Positions 12,183 to 26,551 of a DNA stretch of 64,000 bases are shown one piece after another. Every line of letters begins with the position of its first letter. The stretch's first letter is position 1. The stretch spans positions 620,001 to 684,000 of the forward strand of contig JAFREE010000001.1 in assembly GCA_019400425.1 (NCBI GenBank). The letters run 5' to 3'. The stretch comes from Hymenochaete sp. R1. Its lineage: Eukaryota; Basidiomycota; Agaricomycetes; Hymenochaetales; Hymenochaetaceae. The notes beneath the pieces are model-generated. The model was given only the letters and a program-made list of their open reading frames with translations. It did no database searches and was not told the DNA's origin. Position numbers and translations under genes: made by a program.

Positions 12183-12641
12183 ACGATTTCCCTTCCCGTC
12201 CTCTGTTTTTTTTACCCGATCGTTCACGCGTACTCTTGTAGTTTTTGGATGTCAAATATGTACTTCTGCGCAGAGCGCCCTGTGTAGATGTACTTTTACC
12301 CCCCTTTCCCCCTTGCCGGTTCTCGACCTTCATTTTGCCACACGCCTATTGAATTCAGCTTCTCTTGCTAGTCCACTCGTTTTATCACTTCATTTTTGTG
12401 TTGTTTGTTACCCTACAAGCGGCATTTTGTATGTGCTCTAGTGTTGTATCTGTACTTATTTCTCTTCGGTGGAAGCTCTTCTTGTCATATAATTTTGTTT
12501 ATTTGATGGCTTCCTTGGCTTCGAGGCCCGGTATCTTTCTTCGCTACAAAGATAGGAAATGGATTCATACATTGCAAAATGAAATCTTAAGTCAGGTCCC
12601 AGAAGGAAATACATGAGTGATGTCTGGGTCTATAGAAACAC
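12183..12641. other. Convergent 3' region between GPCR and RPN2
   Basis: About 460 bp between two stop codons. T-rich on the plus strand, with short frames that show no similarity. It should hold both 3' UTRs and polyadenylation signals. Confidence 0.4.
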
Positions 12642-15600
12642 TTAATTCTCAAAAGGGTACTGTGGAACATAGTCAGTATATATCTGGCACATCTAACATA
12701 ACGTAGACTCACATCAAACGATGGGGGTGGACTTGCTTCTGGAGCATTTTCGTCCAAGGAGATATGAGGTCCTGAGGCTACAGCAGTCGTTCCCGCTGAA
12801 ACGGAAGGCAGATCCACAGGAGGGACGGCGGGAGCAACGTCTTCTTCGATAAACTCGACAGGCTCCTCCGGTGTTTGATCAACAAGGATCAAGATTCCGC
12901 CACCCCCGGCAGTGCGCTCCGAAGATGTATTCAGGGCTGCTGCTGATGGGGTCTTGGGCAATGGACCAACAGGCGACCTGCCTTTGCTCGACTTCGGGGT
13001 TCGCGTTGAGACTGGACGTACGGGCTGGAACCGGCCTTCCGCAGGGAAGCTGATGTGCGCTAGCTGCGCAGGAACTACACGGGAAAAGTTGGGCAATTTT
13101 TCATAGCTCGGTTCCGATTTACGTTTCTTGGACTCGGCGGGCGTATCTGCCTTCGATGAATCCACGCCACCGCTAGATGCTGGAGGAGTTGATGTTGACG
13201 CCTCATCTTTCATCTCAACATCTCCCTTGCCATCCGTTTTTGACGTAAGCTTTATTTCCTTAAAAGTTATTGAGTACGGAACGCATCCAGTACACAATAG
13301 GAGCTCACCGTCTCTGGTACTTCTCCACTTGCTGCTGCCTTCTCCTTCTCCTTGGTCCTTTCACGAGCTTTTGCCTTTGCAGTTGTAGACAGCACAGCCG
13401 TCGTTACCTTACTAACTGGCTCCTTTGTGGGAGGCTTCGTAAGGGCAGGGTACGCAAAAAGACTGGGCTTCGCATTTGAAACGAATTCAAACTCGGGCGC
13501 CTGAAAACTTGGTCAGCTAAGAAGACAAGGCACCATTGCATATGCATCACCTTCAAATCTCCATTTAACCCGATAATTGCCGTTGGTTCGAAAGCTAGGC
13601 AAGCACAATGTGCGAGCGGGTACCAGTACCAAAATTGACAGAAAAGGACCATCCCGACTATCGCGCTCGTATTCTGGCTTCCCGCACGGCTCTGGAGGTT
13701 AATGGTGACGTTGCGCCCACCCGCGTCAATAAAGCCCTGTCCGATGGCAGCACCAAATCGTGCCATGGGATCTTCATGCTTGTCCGCGACAATCTTGGCG
13801 TACAACGCACGAGTTGAAGTAATCGAGGGCGCCGCAGCCTCCGATTGTTGGACCAAAATCATGCCAAGGGCAGCAAAAGCACCTTGTCGCACAAAATCAA
13901 CGGGATCTTTGCTCATCGGCTCCAAAATGTCGATGGCTTCTTGCAGTCCGGTACCAGCGCAAGCGATTCCGAGAGCCAGCGTCGCACCACAGCGCACATG
14001 AGGGTTGTAGCTTTCGCTCAGAAGCTGAACAATCCTAGGGACTTGTGAGGGATTTTTGAATAAAAGAAAAGCCAGCGAAGTGACCGCAGCTCGACGGACA
14101 TCGTCGGACGTATCAGAAACGGCCACATGCAGGAGCTTTCGAATGGCGTCGTTATTTGAAGTACCAGCGTATGCAAGCGCAACGGTGTATACACCTCCAT
14201 ATCGAAGGATAGGATCCTAGAGTGATGGCAGTCAGAATCTTTTATCAGATAGGGTACTGACAACATACCTTCTCAGAAAGAAGCGTCTTTGAAATATCGT
14301 CCGCTTGTTCTTGACGACCATAGAATAACAATGCAAGGCCAACAGCAAGTCCACGAATGATCTTTTCGTGTTGCGTTTCACGAGCATACGTCAGCATTTC
14401 GTCCGCGCATTTCGGGTCCGCAGTCCCAAGCATTATAAGACCCATAGCATATCCTGCAGCTTCGCCTGCAACTGCCGAATCGGCATATAGAACTTGCTTA
14501 AGATCCTCAAATGACTGATCGTTCTTCCCTCCCATCCCAGCGACACCTAACCCTAAAGCAGCACCATGCTGGACAACCTCGTTTGTTGCACTTCGCAGCT
14601 TGTCACGAAGATAACTTTCGACGTCGCGCCCAATACCGCAGCCTGCATTCACAATGCCAAGCGCATATAGGGAGCCACCCTCAGAGTATTGAGCACCTTG
14701 CATTTCGGACGGTTGGCCGCCTTCAGCTGGCAGGTAAGGGCCGAGAATGTTCATACCCTCTTCAAAGTGGCCCTTGTGAATCACTCCAAGACCTGCTGTT
14801 GCCGAGAATTTTGCCCAGTTTGAGGCTTTCCCTAACCATTCCAGGTTCTCTCGGAGGAAGACGTCTGAAGTCGTACCAGAATGCATAAATGCATTTTGAA
14901 GGGTCAGAGCCGTGTGGTATACGGAAGATTTTGCTTCCAATACGTCCTAAATATGACTACTTAAGTTCCTTGATATAGGATCATCCAATTTTGCACTTGC
15001 CTTGGTGTTCTTAAGGATCAGCATGTCGACTTTGTTGTTCCGCCTGAGAAATGACCTGTACAACTTGACAGATTCTTGTCCGGTCAAAATCTGGCGCAAA
15101 TCATCATAGGTCTCTTTTGTCGACTGATATAAAGGTTAGCAAGAAAAATCAATGGGATAAAGCATTAATGTACCTCGTCCCCTTCTGGGAGTCCGTCCCT
15201 AACCGCAACGAGAAAATCCTGACCGCCACCCTCCACAAGATCAAATGCAACCTGAAAAGCCAGAAGCTTTTCTTTCGGAGCGAGGGATTTAAGCATTGGA
15301 ATGGCTAGCGAGGGTTCGCTGAGGGTCACGAGAACGCGAGTCACTGCAGATACATGGGAAGCTTTCGACTCGAGGGGCGGGAAGAGGGGAAGGAGGAAGT
15401 TGAGAACTTCGTTGCGATACGAGAGCGAAAAGTTGTTATCCATGACAGAGTCCATGGCATAAGAGAGTAACGAGACATCATTAGTGCGTTTGAATACGTC
15501 TACGATGAGATCAAGTCGGTGCGCTTCCAGGGCAATGCCGATAGCCTTTACATGCGCATATATTAGTGGCGAAGAAGCGTGGGTTCAAAGGCCAACGTAC

Positions 15601-16174
15601 TTGTTTGTGTTCACCATCCTCAATACATCTCCTGAGAATCGCTTCAATTATACCTTGCAACCTTGAGTCTATCTTGCTCGCTGCATTCGAGGACTCTGCA
15701 GCTCGAAGTTCTACGTAACGGTCGATGGCCTTGGCTGAGTTTATTGGTGAATGATCTTAAACCAACCTTGTAGCTAATTGAAAGGACTCACAAACGACAG
15801 TTTCAATGTACTCCTCTGATCCAGCAGCCCTACTCTCCGTTTCAAACGCGGGACCAGCACCAAGCGCAAAAGACAAAGCTTCGTCGTATTCGCCTAGGAA
15901 GTAATACACCTTACTTGCGAGTAAAGCAGCAGCATCCCTCGCTTCTTTTGGCAATTCTTTGCTCTCGTAGAGCGTTTCACTAACCAATGTTAGAAATTTG
16001 GTCGCATTTTGATGAGAAAGAAGCATACATGTAAGCAACGTGCTCAGATATTTCCGCCCAGAATTGCGGCACGAGCGGGAGGAGAGCCTGCAGTGCGTGT
16101 TGTTTTAGAGCAGGTTCGGGGTCGGAAAGGAGTGCGAGAATTCCTGCAGCAGATGTCTGCACTCTGATGGTCAT
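12642..16174 (-). CDS. RPN2: 26S proteasome regulatory subunit RPN2 (PSMD1)
   Basis: Largest non-ATPase scaffold of the proteasome base; it docks the Rpn13 ubiquitin receptor and contacts the ATPase ring. The start MTIRVQTSAAGILALLSDPE (16174) matches the family opening TSAAGLLALL. The N-terminal helical region contains YIETLYESKELPKEAR and YYFLGEYDEAL. The proteasome/cyclosome repeats are obvious: LGVIHKGHFEEGMNILGPYL, GGSLYALGIVNAGCG, VQHGAALGLGVAGMG, AAGYAMGLIMLG, IIRGLAVGLALLFYGRQEQA, VRCGATLALGIACAG and ARFGAAIGQGFIDAGGRNV. A charged low-complexity part (13130-13240) precedes the C-terminal PNFSRVVPAQLAHISFPAEG region. The final exon, reached by an inferred intron, encodes YPFEN before the stop at 12642. 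About 1000 residues, normal for the family. Confidence 0.93.
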
Positions 16175-16655
16175 GGTGGAGATGAAGGATGAAGTCGATG
16201 AGTAGGTGGTAGAAAGGTGACGTGCGTGCAATGAGCTCTATCCAGAACGAAGTGCGCGAATCGTTCCAAGACGCGTCAGCTTCGAGCTCGCGTGGCGCAT
16301 AGAAACAAGTCACGTGATACATTGCCACATGAAAAGGCTTCGAAAAAGCCACTTTCGCTGAATAGTAATTTAATACTTTTTCCTGAAGTCACCTATGTAT
16401 ACGTACATCTGTCTTAACTTTAGGATCACGAACACAATGTCTAAAAAAATTATGCCCACAAGCTCACGGAGTTCGGTAGAGGTATTATATCATTCCCAAG
16501 AAAAGTCGGTTACAAAAGAACGAATCAACAGTTTTCCCATCGATCAACGAAGGCCCAGGAGAAACAGGTATAAAGGTATCTTTTACTACGAATATAGTCA
16601 TACTGAATGTCCAAAATGAGCTAGTCCGTGCCATGTTAGGAGCCAACAAAGGCGA
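16175..16655. promoter_or_regulatory. RPN2 promoter and 3' region of the cupredoxin gene
   Basis: About 480 bp upstream of RPN2 that also contains the 3' UTR of the same-strand cupredoxin gene. Short frames here carry no family signal. I did not find a clear Rpn4-type proteasome element (GGTGGCAAA) on either strand by eye. Confidence 0.35.
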
Positions 16656-18047
16656 TCAAAGCAGAAGGACGAAGACACTGGCCACGAGGGCAAGCATCGA
16701 GCAGGTAACACCTACAGTCTTCGAAGCACTACTTGCTGATGCATCTGTACTTGACGATGATGCTGATGCAGCCGACCCTGAAGCAGAGCCACTGCCCGTA
16801 GAGCTCGTACCATTCAACTGCTTCGCAGTAGCTTGGAAAGTAGTGAAGTTCTTCGGACCATTGTCAACAGCATTACTGAGAAAGAAAAGCATCAGATTCG
16901 CTACGCGATATAAAGACTCGATAGACTCACAGTGCAAAAACCATTCCGCCGCCACAGTGGCCAGTCTGGCGACAGTAAGCCCATACGGGGTTAGTGTCGT
17001 TGACCGTGATGCTGTATGTAGGGAACTGAGACGAATTGGACATAACAGGCATGCTGATAGTGTGTTAACATTTGCGGGAACTATGATATCAGGTGCAACT
17101 TACAAGCCAGAGTCGAATCCCGGCGTGGACGAAGTTGAGCCGATCTTTTGGCATGGTGCAGGGAACGAGGACTGGGTGATCGTATGGTTCTTTGATACAC
17201 TGGCGAACACGATGTCATTTAGTGATACTGATCACTGATTGAGAAGCCAAGAAACGTACAACTGGAAGACGACAACATCGTTTGGCTGAGCTGATACTTC
17301 TGAAGGTTCGAAGGTGTTCGCATTGTTGTTACCAACGACGACGGTATGAGTCGTAGATGCTCCTGATGACGTTGACGAAGATGATGAACTTGAAGAACTG
17401 CTTGATGTCGGTGAGGCGTAACCTGATGCGGAAGAAGAGGATCCGTTGCTTTGGGCAAGACTCGCTCCTACGGCGAGAGCGGCGTTTTTGAAGTTTGTGA
17501 ACGAGTTCGCGGATCCATCAGCACCGCAGTTGACGGCGAACACCATCCCTTTACCACAGTGGCTACTTGCCGTGTTGGCGGCTTGCGAGCAGTACACCCA
17601 GATCGGCTGGGTATCATTGACTGTGATCGTGTACGTCGGGAAGTTGTCCGTAACGTTTGCGTCAACGGGGAAGCTAATTATTTAAAAATAAAAATGAGTC
17701 ATTTGATGAAAATTTTCATACTCAGGCTTCCACCTACAATCCCGTGTTGAATCCACCATCCTTTTGACCACAAGGAGCTGCGAAGGATGACTGGACTGCG
17801 GAGTGATTTTTCTGCTGGAAATGGAACACAACCTGGTCTCCAACGTCTGCAAACTAGACATGGGCATAAGATTTTCCATAGTAAACTTCTGGCTCATTAC
17901 AAGACAAGACAATTTTGCTTTACTCACAATGGCTTCGGGGCTGAACTCTAACGTTCCGTCGGGGGATCCGACGTTGACATCGTGGACAGCGCACAAGGCG
18001 AGAGGGGCAAAGAGCAGAGCAAAAGACAGAGTCGTAGAGAAAAACAT
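16656..18047 (-). CDS. Secreted double-cupredoxin serine-rich protein, likely GPI-anchored
   Basis: Signal peptide MFFSTTLSFALLFAPLALCA (residues 1-20) is followed by a plastocyanin-like domain, a Ser-rich linker, a second plastocyanin-like domain, a second Ser-rich stretch and a hydrophobic tail VTCSMLALVASVFVLLL typical of a GPI signal. The first domain shows QKNHSAVQSSF and WVYCSQAANTASSHCGKGM. The second shows KNHTITQSSFPAPC and WAYCRQTGHCGGGMVFAL. Each keeps a His, Cys, His, Met set suitable for a type 1 copper site. The two domains share the pattern FPTY(T/S)ITVNDT(Q/N)P, so they look like an internal duplication. About six exons, near 370 residues. Fungal relatives are surface-exposed cell-wall proteins; copper binding is inferred. 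Confidence 0.87.
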
Positions 18048-18958
18048 GGCTTTAAAACCAACTCAGTTGATTGTATGACAATAATGGGACAAAGCTGCTG
18101 AATAGAAGAGGCCTGTATGCTACCAGAGGACAAGAACCTTAGAACGTGAAAGAAAGGTAGGGAGGAAGCACCAGGCTCAAGTCAAGGAAAGACGGTGAAA
18201 AAAGAGCGGGTAGGGGGGAAGAAGTGAAGTGAAGGGCTGTTGAAGCGAAGAGTCGAGGAGGTATTTGTATGGCAACGAAGGCACGCATGGCAGAAGCACA
18301 CCAGTTACACACATTTCCGCTTGTTACAATAAGATCGAAATGAATATGTGCCGGGTTCGGTATGGGCAGCTGACCGGAGAACGGGATTGGACCGCTTGTA
18401 AAATGAAGTGATCCCGAAGCAGTACAGGAGTGCAGTCCTGTTGAGCCGTTGCCACCGCAACAAGGCGTTGATTGAGCGCCGTCAATCTCAGCGCAGAACA
18501 AAGGCGAGAGACATCATGGAGGGAAGTGTTGAAGAGATTGAGTGGATGCCTGGTTTTGACTCGCATGCTGCAGAATTGCCTCACGCACCGCTTCACACCT
18601 TACTCTAGCGACGGACACTTCTTCTCACCATCAGTCTTTTCATCGACCGACGACTTCAGTGAGAACTCCCGTCTCAGAATTTACACGTCTGGTGATCCTG
18701 ATTTCAATCAAGCATCATCCATGCTAGCAACCACCTTTCCGATTTCTCAGGTGTATTCTTGTTTCCACGCATCCACATCTTCGTCATGTAGCCTGCTCTC
18801 GCGCTCCATCTTGATTCGATGACTTATACGTTCTTTCGGGTCCATCTTCAAATGCTCTCAGACTAGCCGATAAAAACGAAAGAGATCTTGAAGCTGCTTT
18901 CCACTTGTTCCTCTTTCTCTAGTCCCCTCTGGCACGAACTCGTTCCTGGAGATAAGAC
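18048..18958. promoter_or_regulatory. Divergent promoter region, cupredoxin gene and MAPK
   Basis: About 910 bp between two divergent start codons. Frames of up to about 120 codons exist on both strands (18139-18501 minus, 18472-18822 plus), but they lack splice-compatible neighbours or recognisable motifs. The stretch should carry both promoters. The 18890-18950 part is pyrimidine-rich (TTCCTCTTTCTCTAGTCCCCTC), consistent with a MAPK leader. Confidence 0.4.
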
Positions 18959-20799
<1,841 letters not shown>

Positions 20800-21348
20800 G
20801 ACCATCGACATTATTACGCGCATTTTGCGCATGGTTAATTCCTTCTCTATACTTAACTATTTTTTCTCTCCAAGGGGTCTTGGATGGATGTATTTCTAGT
20901 TTAGATAGAGTTTCTGTGTATCGCACAAGAGAGCAGGCGCAGCCTTACTAGGTACAAAAGGAAATACAAAAAAACCAATGCAAGTAAGGAAGGACATGCG
21001 GGAAGATCGAAGACTCAAAAAGGAAGAGATAAGTCAACGGGCTATAAATAGGAGGTTTAAATACATTGTCCGAGCTCGCCAAAGGAATGCCAATAAGGAA
21101 TGTACGAGATGGGGAAGAGCGAAGGTAAGAGCACGACTATAGAAAATAAGGAGATATATAAAACGTGAGTAAGCTAGGCACTAAAGACGCAAATTTCAAG
21201 TAGTCTCGACGTATAGACATTGAAAAGGTAAGCTTTAGTATCAGCGAGGAAATTCATGCAATGGCGAGAAGAAAAAGGGCCAATTCGACTCAGGCTATAC
21301 TCAAAGGTTCGAATCACAACTGCCCGACGACCAAAACGCGTGGAGGCC
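20800..21348. other. Convergent 3' region between MAPK and SAP protein
   Basis: About 550 bp between two stop codons with A/G-rich runs on the plus strand. A minus-strand frame (21174-21482) is a shadow overlapping the end of the next gene. Nothing else is supported. Confidence 0.4.
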
Positions 21349-23507
21349 TCAATAATTCGGCCAAAAGTTGAAGTTTGAGCTGCTCGCGATTTGGTCACGG
21401 CCAAAATCACCAAAGCGGGTGTCGTTCTGGATCTCGGTGCCATACATCGTACGCGCAGGTTCTCGAATAGGAATGTCATCACCCATCGATACCGCCAAAC
21501 CGTAGCCTACGGCAAGAGGTATTGTCGGAGGCGGGATCTGGCCAGTTTGATGTCCATTTTCGCGCATATCTCGACGTGCGTAAAAGGACTCAGCGGTATT
21601 TCTGTTGTTATTGTAGCCAAAAGGTATGCCATATGCCTGATCCCCGTAATTCACTTGTTGTTGACCTTCTTCTTGTCCATTAGTGTCAACTGCGATGCGG
21701 AATCGTTCATGACCCAGAGAACGAGTGGGGGTTCTTGGACGCGCAACCGCAGTAGAGATCCGGCGTGCTTCATACTCGGCAGGAAGAGGATGCGTGTTTG
21801 TGGATTCAATTGGGTGCACTGTTCTCAACTTTATCGCCGAACCCGGTGAGAAGGGAAGATCCCCTTGCACGTAAGGAAAAATATCACCGCGCGGTTGGGC
21901 AGAGCCTGTATGACAGAGATCTAGCAAGGCCGCTTCATCCAGAAATGATTCAGATAATGGCGGCGGCGGCGGCGTTCCGATCGAGGGAGGCTGCGATGAT
22001 GGTCCGGAAGTCGAGGTCACAGCCGATTCTCCTCCCTCGCTGCGAGCAGGACCCAGCTCTTCCGCATGCTTAAGTACAATTTTCTCTTGAAGAGCGCGAC
22101 GTTCGCCAGTAATCTTTGTGCGTTTTCGTTCTTGGCGGAGCCGCCTGCAGAGCTCTTCCTCCGTTAGCTCGTTTTCGTTCGAAAGTTGAGGTATGGCATT
22201 CATCTCTGCCTGATTGTCGCGTGGTCGCTTTCCTAGAACTACCGAAGACTGTGCCTGGGGCTCAAACAACGGTAGAAGTGTCGAATCATTTTGACCTATA
22301 GGTGTTTCTTGAACTGCGGGGAGCGGAACATGCTTATTGGGCGGCGGGGTATTTGTATTGCTTTCTCCCAGTGGAACGGAGACTCGCCTACGTAGTTCAT
22401 AGTCAGACCCAGAAAGTTCAGAATTTTTTACAATATTTACCTAGCCATCTTTGTTTTTGAAGCATTATTCGATGAACATGCAACATTCTCTAACGTCTCG
22501 CGCATTGAACGCAATTGGTTCTCCAAGATATTGACCCGTGACACTTCGTCCCGCAAAGTCAAAATTTCAGTCTTGCATACATTGAGTTCTCCTCGGAGAC
22601 CTAGCATCTCAGCTTCACGTTGTTGAACCGCGGCCCGGAGCCAGGCTAGTTGTGACGGTACATCTTTCAGAGAGTCGAGACTTTGTTTCACATCCACATC
22701 TTTGACAGCGGCTTCGACGCGCATTAAACGAGCAGGGAGGTCTTTGCCGCTTTGTTCGTTTCCATTTCCATTCGTCTGGGGTCCGAGTTGACCGTCAGGA
22801 AATACTTCGTTGGACATCTCCGGCTCTGGGAGAATGGGGAATCAAATTTCCATTTCCAGAGTAAGCCCCGAAACAAGGGAAAGTAAACGAACCTTCATTA
22901 ATAGTAATCTGTGGTGGCTTCAGCGATCGACTTGTCCTGTTATGTTTTGTTTTTGCAGTACTTGTAGAGCGAGAGATCTGTCGAAGACTCGAACCGCCTG
23001 CCCCTGAGGGCCTACCTACTCCTAATCGATATTGAGTGACTTTGGATTTAACTTTGCGGAGAGCTGAAGATGAAGTCCCGTAACCGCTAGAGGCTCCGTT
23101 CGCCGTTGAGGAACTGGAGCCGGATGCACCTCTGGATCGCAAAGATGACACTCTGCTTGAAGATCTGGTCGAAACGCGACGAGGTGTCGGTACATGGTGG
23201 ATCTTGGGTTGTGGTTTGGGCTGAGGCCGGCCGATGAGTGGCGACATATTTGAGCTATAAAATGTGCATGAATATCTACAGTTTTCTTGCGAGAAATCGA
23301 GAGAATTACGCACTTAATTGAGTCAAGTAAGAGCTGAGAACGAGTGAGTATGGCGAAGAGTTGCAATAACGAAACCCCACATACATCGATTAGAGCATCT
23401 GTCTTCATGTTAGCTCGAACACCATAATCCTTGCATATGCGTTGAATGTCAACACGCTTCATAGAAGTGAGTTGGTCTCTGGAGAATGGCTGCCCTTGGG
23501 ACACCAT
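21349..23507 (-). CDS. SAP-motif and coiled-coil protein of unknown function
   Basis: Start MVSQGQPFSRDQLTSMKRVD (23507). Residues about 10-45 (LTSMKRVDIQRICKDYGVRA then KTDALIDLLLDS after an intron) fit a SAP helix-extension-helix, a DNA/chromatin-binding motif. Then comes a Ser/Arg-rich basic stretch (RRVSTRSSSRVSSLRSRGA), a predicted coiled coil (LRAAVQQREAEMLGLRGELN continuing to LENQLRSMRETLENV, 22470-22700), a second charged helix (LCRRLRQERKRTKITGERR) and a disordered C-terminal half with poly-Pro (PPPPPL), ending FNFWPNY. The pattern suggests a nuclear, nucleic-acid-associated scaffold, but this is inference. Divergent from the LIM gene with only 226 bp between starts. I know no named orthologue. 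Confidence 0.75.
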
Positions 23508-23733
23508 ATTTAAGTTGATGGGGAGGGGTTTGTCGCGGGGAGAGTGAGAGGAGAGCGGAGGAGAGCGAGAGACACAAGAGGAACGACGCGAATCGAAATC
23601 AACCGAGGGTAATGATCACGTGACCGTTTTATCCATTCAACTCTCCGACTTAGCAATGGCATGCTTCCTCCCTTTGGTTGTGGTCGTCAAGTCCCGTCCT
23701 CCTTCACCTTCAACCAACTAGCAACAGCGCGAA
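23508..23733. promoter_or_regulatory. Compact bidirectional promoter, SAP protein and LIM protein
   Basis: Only 226 bp separate two divergent ATGs, so the transcription units must share regulatory sequence. A GATCACGTGACC palindromic core (CACGTG E-box) lies near 23610-23623 and is a reasonable bHLH-factor site. No TATA box was recognised. Confidence 0.5.
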
Positions 23734-26551
23734 ATGGGGTTTTGCAAGATGTGTGGTAATATAGTGACGGGTTCCCGATGCAAATGTAAGTTCGCACTTC
23801 TTGCCATAGGCGAGGGTATCAAGCTCAAAGCAACGCGTACTCAATGCCAGGTGGTGGACAGGCTGTTAAACCAAGTGTAGATTTCTCGGTGCGCTCAACT
23901 GAATGATCAACTGTTGCTATCATTCATCACTGCCTTTGTCATATTTAGGAATTTTCGCAACCCGATGTCTGGTCTCGTACATACGCTCGTTCAACGTCAA
24001 ATACCCCTTCCCCCATACGGGAACGATCAACTACCCTACCTTCATCAACAACTAGACCAGGCATAGAAGACAAGAGAAAGCGTACTCAAAGTGGTGTATT
24101 TTCTCGTTCTGGCCTAGGAGGCCAAGTATCATCTCATATAGAGTCCATTGTCACGCATAATGCTTTGATTCCTGAGAGAACAGGTTCCTCTATCAAGGAC
24201 AAGGTCGAGTTCCCTTCTTCACCCGCCGACGATATTCTCGCGGATCCAAATACTTTGACTCTCTCCAAAGCATATGGGTCTGTTCTGCAGCCCAAATCGT
24301 CACTACAGGAGTTTAGTTGTATAAATTGCACTGAGCCCTTTCCTCCTGGTACGTTCTTCCTACACAATTCGTTTTCTATCCACTCAACACACCCGAACCA
24401 GATGCAACAATATACCCGGATCCCTCTGATCCCACCACTACGACCAGGTTCCTCTGCAAAATATGTTTCTCGTCAAACGGAGGTGCCAAAGGAAATTGCC
24501 AGTCTTGCAGTCGTCCCATTCTTATTCTCGCCAGTGAGGGCGGTTTCATTGAAAACGGAGGACGATTCTGGCACAGAAGATGTTTCCGCTGCGATGGATG
24601 TTTCAAGAACATAAGCGATCATCCCATGGTTGATCTTCTAGGTCGTCCCTCGTGCGAGGATTGTTTTGATAGTTGCTTGAAGAGGCCTCGCTCAGACAGT
24701 ACCAGTTCTAAGCGTTTCCCAGTCACCCCCGAACGGTTGGAGAGTAGGAGTAACATAGGCGGTATGAAAGGAACAAGCCGCGATGGCAGCCCTGCTATGG
24801 AGGAACTGCACCAAAGACTAGGGATAACAAAATCTCGAGATAGCACGCCTTTCAACGACCGAATTAAATCGGAACAAGAACCGAGCCCTATAATGGCGGA
24901 CCTGAATCAACGTCTTGCGCGATTGTCGACCGCACACTCACCTCCAAAGGTCACCCCTCCACAGACTAAGGCCGCTGAAAAGAGTCCCAGAGGGCGCTAT
25001 GAGAGGTTTCGCCCCTCATCGCGATCTCCGGCGAAAGCAGCAGCATCTATAATCAGCCCTTCTCCGCGGTCAAGCAATAATGCAGTAGAAGAGATGGAAC
25101 GGCGACTGTCCCGGTTATCCGACATGAAATCTTCTTCCTCACAAAGCTCTATGAGTGCTCCCCCATCGACTCCCTCACTCACCGACCATTCTACCTCCTC
25201 TACGCCGCCGCCGAATAGCCCACCGATGGAGCATCCGATCTACTCGGAACGGACACCGACAAAGCCGCTGAATTCTCTTCCTTCCTCAGATAACGATTTA
25301 TGTTTCAAGCCGACTTTGAGTTCGCCATCAACACCGTGTGCAAAGTGCTCCAAGCCGCTGTTTCGGACTCGAAGCGGAGGGAAATTCGTAACAGTCCCGG
25401 ATGAATCTGCAAAAAAGCTTCCTCCAAAGGTAAATAGCGCGTTCCTATCTACGTATTGAAACATTCTGACTCGGTGTATTTGCTATAGAGTTTCCATGTT
25501 GAATGTTTTCGTTGTGCGGTCTGTGATAATCCCTTTGAAGAAACAAAGACTGGTCAAGCCATCTTCGTACGAAGTTCGACCGGATGTTGTCATGTCAGCG
25601 TAAGCCATCAATTTTATGATTCCATTTTCTTTTTGTTAAACTTCCGTAGTGCGCAACACCTGAGCGCATTGTCATTCGCCCAGTTAAACCCAAAGCATCT
25701 CCGTCTTCTATCAACACATCGCCGACGAAGCCGACGTATACACCAACTACTGCACCCCCGATGATAGGGACGTTCCCTCGATTTGGCTCCGGGGCAACTT
25801 GTCCTGGCTGTTCCATATCGGTGTCGCCGATGGAGAGAGGTGTCGTTCCAGGTAGTTTGTGTCTAGCTTGCTTTACATTAAGTGCCAGTACTCACGCGTA
25901 GATTAGGCCCTCAGGGCAGCCGATGGCATACTTCTTGTCTAGTGTGTGGTGGCAAAGGTTCAAAGCCAAGCTTACGACGAGATCCGAGTTCCCCAGGGTG
26001 TGGTAAGCGGCTCGATAGCGCCGCGAAGACCGACGGGGAGGGCGGGGTCTGGTGCCGAGATTGCATGGTGGGCCAATCCTCTATTTCGCAAGAAATGACC
26101 TAGCTTAACCAGGATTTTTTGTAAGCTTCTTGTTTCTGGTCAAGAATCGCCCATACGGCCTCTCGAACCCTCGTACACCGGCGGTAATCTATTTGGGCGC
26201 TTCCCCAGTAGTGCCTCCAGGTCGTCGGACGGCATAGCTCCTCAACTCACTGGTACCACGACCATAGCGCGTCAATACAGTGGTATGGGTGCTCTTACCA
26301 GTCAACTAACGGGGCAGTTAACGGGTAACGGATTGAGTCCAACGCGGCAGCTTCCGAGAGATATTAATAGGTCTCCGAGCCCAACGAAGATGATGATGAT
26401 GAGCACGCCCGGACCTGTTCGGCGCATGGCTTTCCCTAGACCAAAGAGTATGATCAGCGCTCGTGGCAAAAGCATGGATGAAGGACGAGGTATGTTTCTG
26501 GTCCGCCAGTTTACCGGTGGAGGTACGGGTGATGGGGACATGGGTTCGTAG
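23734..26551 (+). CDS. LIM-domain protein, paxillin-like (Pxl1-type)
   Basis: Zinc-binding adaptor probably acting at sites of polarised growth and the cytokinetic ring, judged from yeast Pxl1. Start MGFCKMCGNIVTGSRCKCGG gives a small Cys-rich N-terminus. The first LIM-like module includes CINCTEPFPP, CKICFSSNGG, CQSCSRPILI, FWHRRCFRCDGC and CEDCF (24310-24660). A Ser/Pro-rich linker has two ...EELHQRLG/LNQRLARLS and MERRLSRLS repeats, probable short helical motifs. The second LIM has CAKCSKPLF, SFHVECFRCAVC. The third has CPGCSISV, WHTSCLVCGGK and VWCRDCM (25800-26070). A Gln/Gly/Ser-rich tail ends GGTGDGDMGS. About eight exons, roughly 790 residues. Confidence 0.85.

Noticed and set aside
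18472..18822. 116-codon plus-strand frame in the cupredoxin/MAPK promoter
   Set aside because: Low-complexity Ser-rich translation with no homology pattern; lies where a promoter is needed.
21270..21330. tRNA-like B-box GGTTCGAATC
   Set aside because: The arms around the loop (AAAGG and CACAA) do not pair and no A-box or acceptor stem is found nearby. Chance match.
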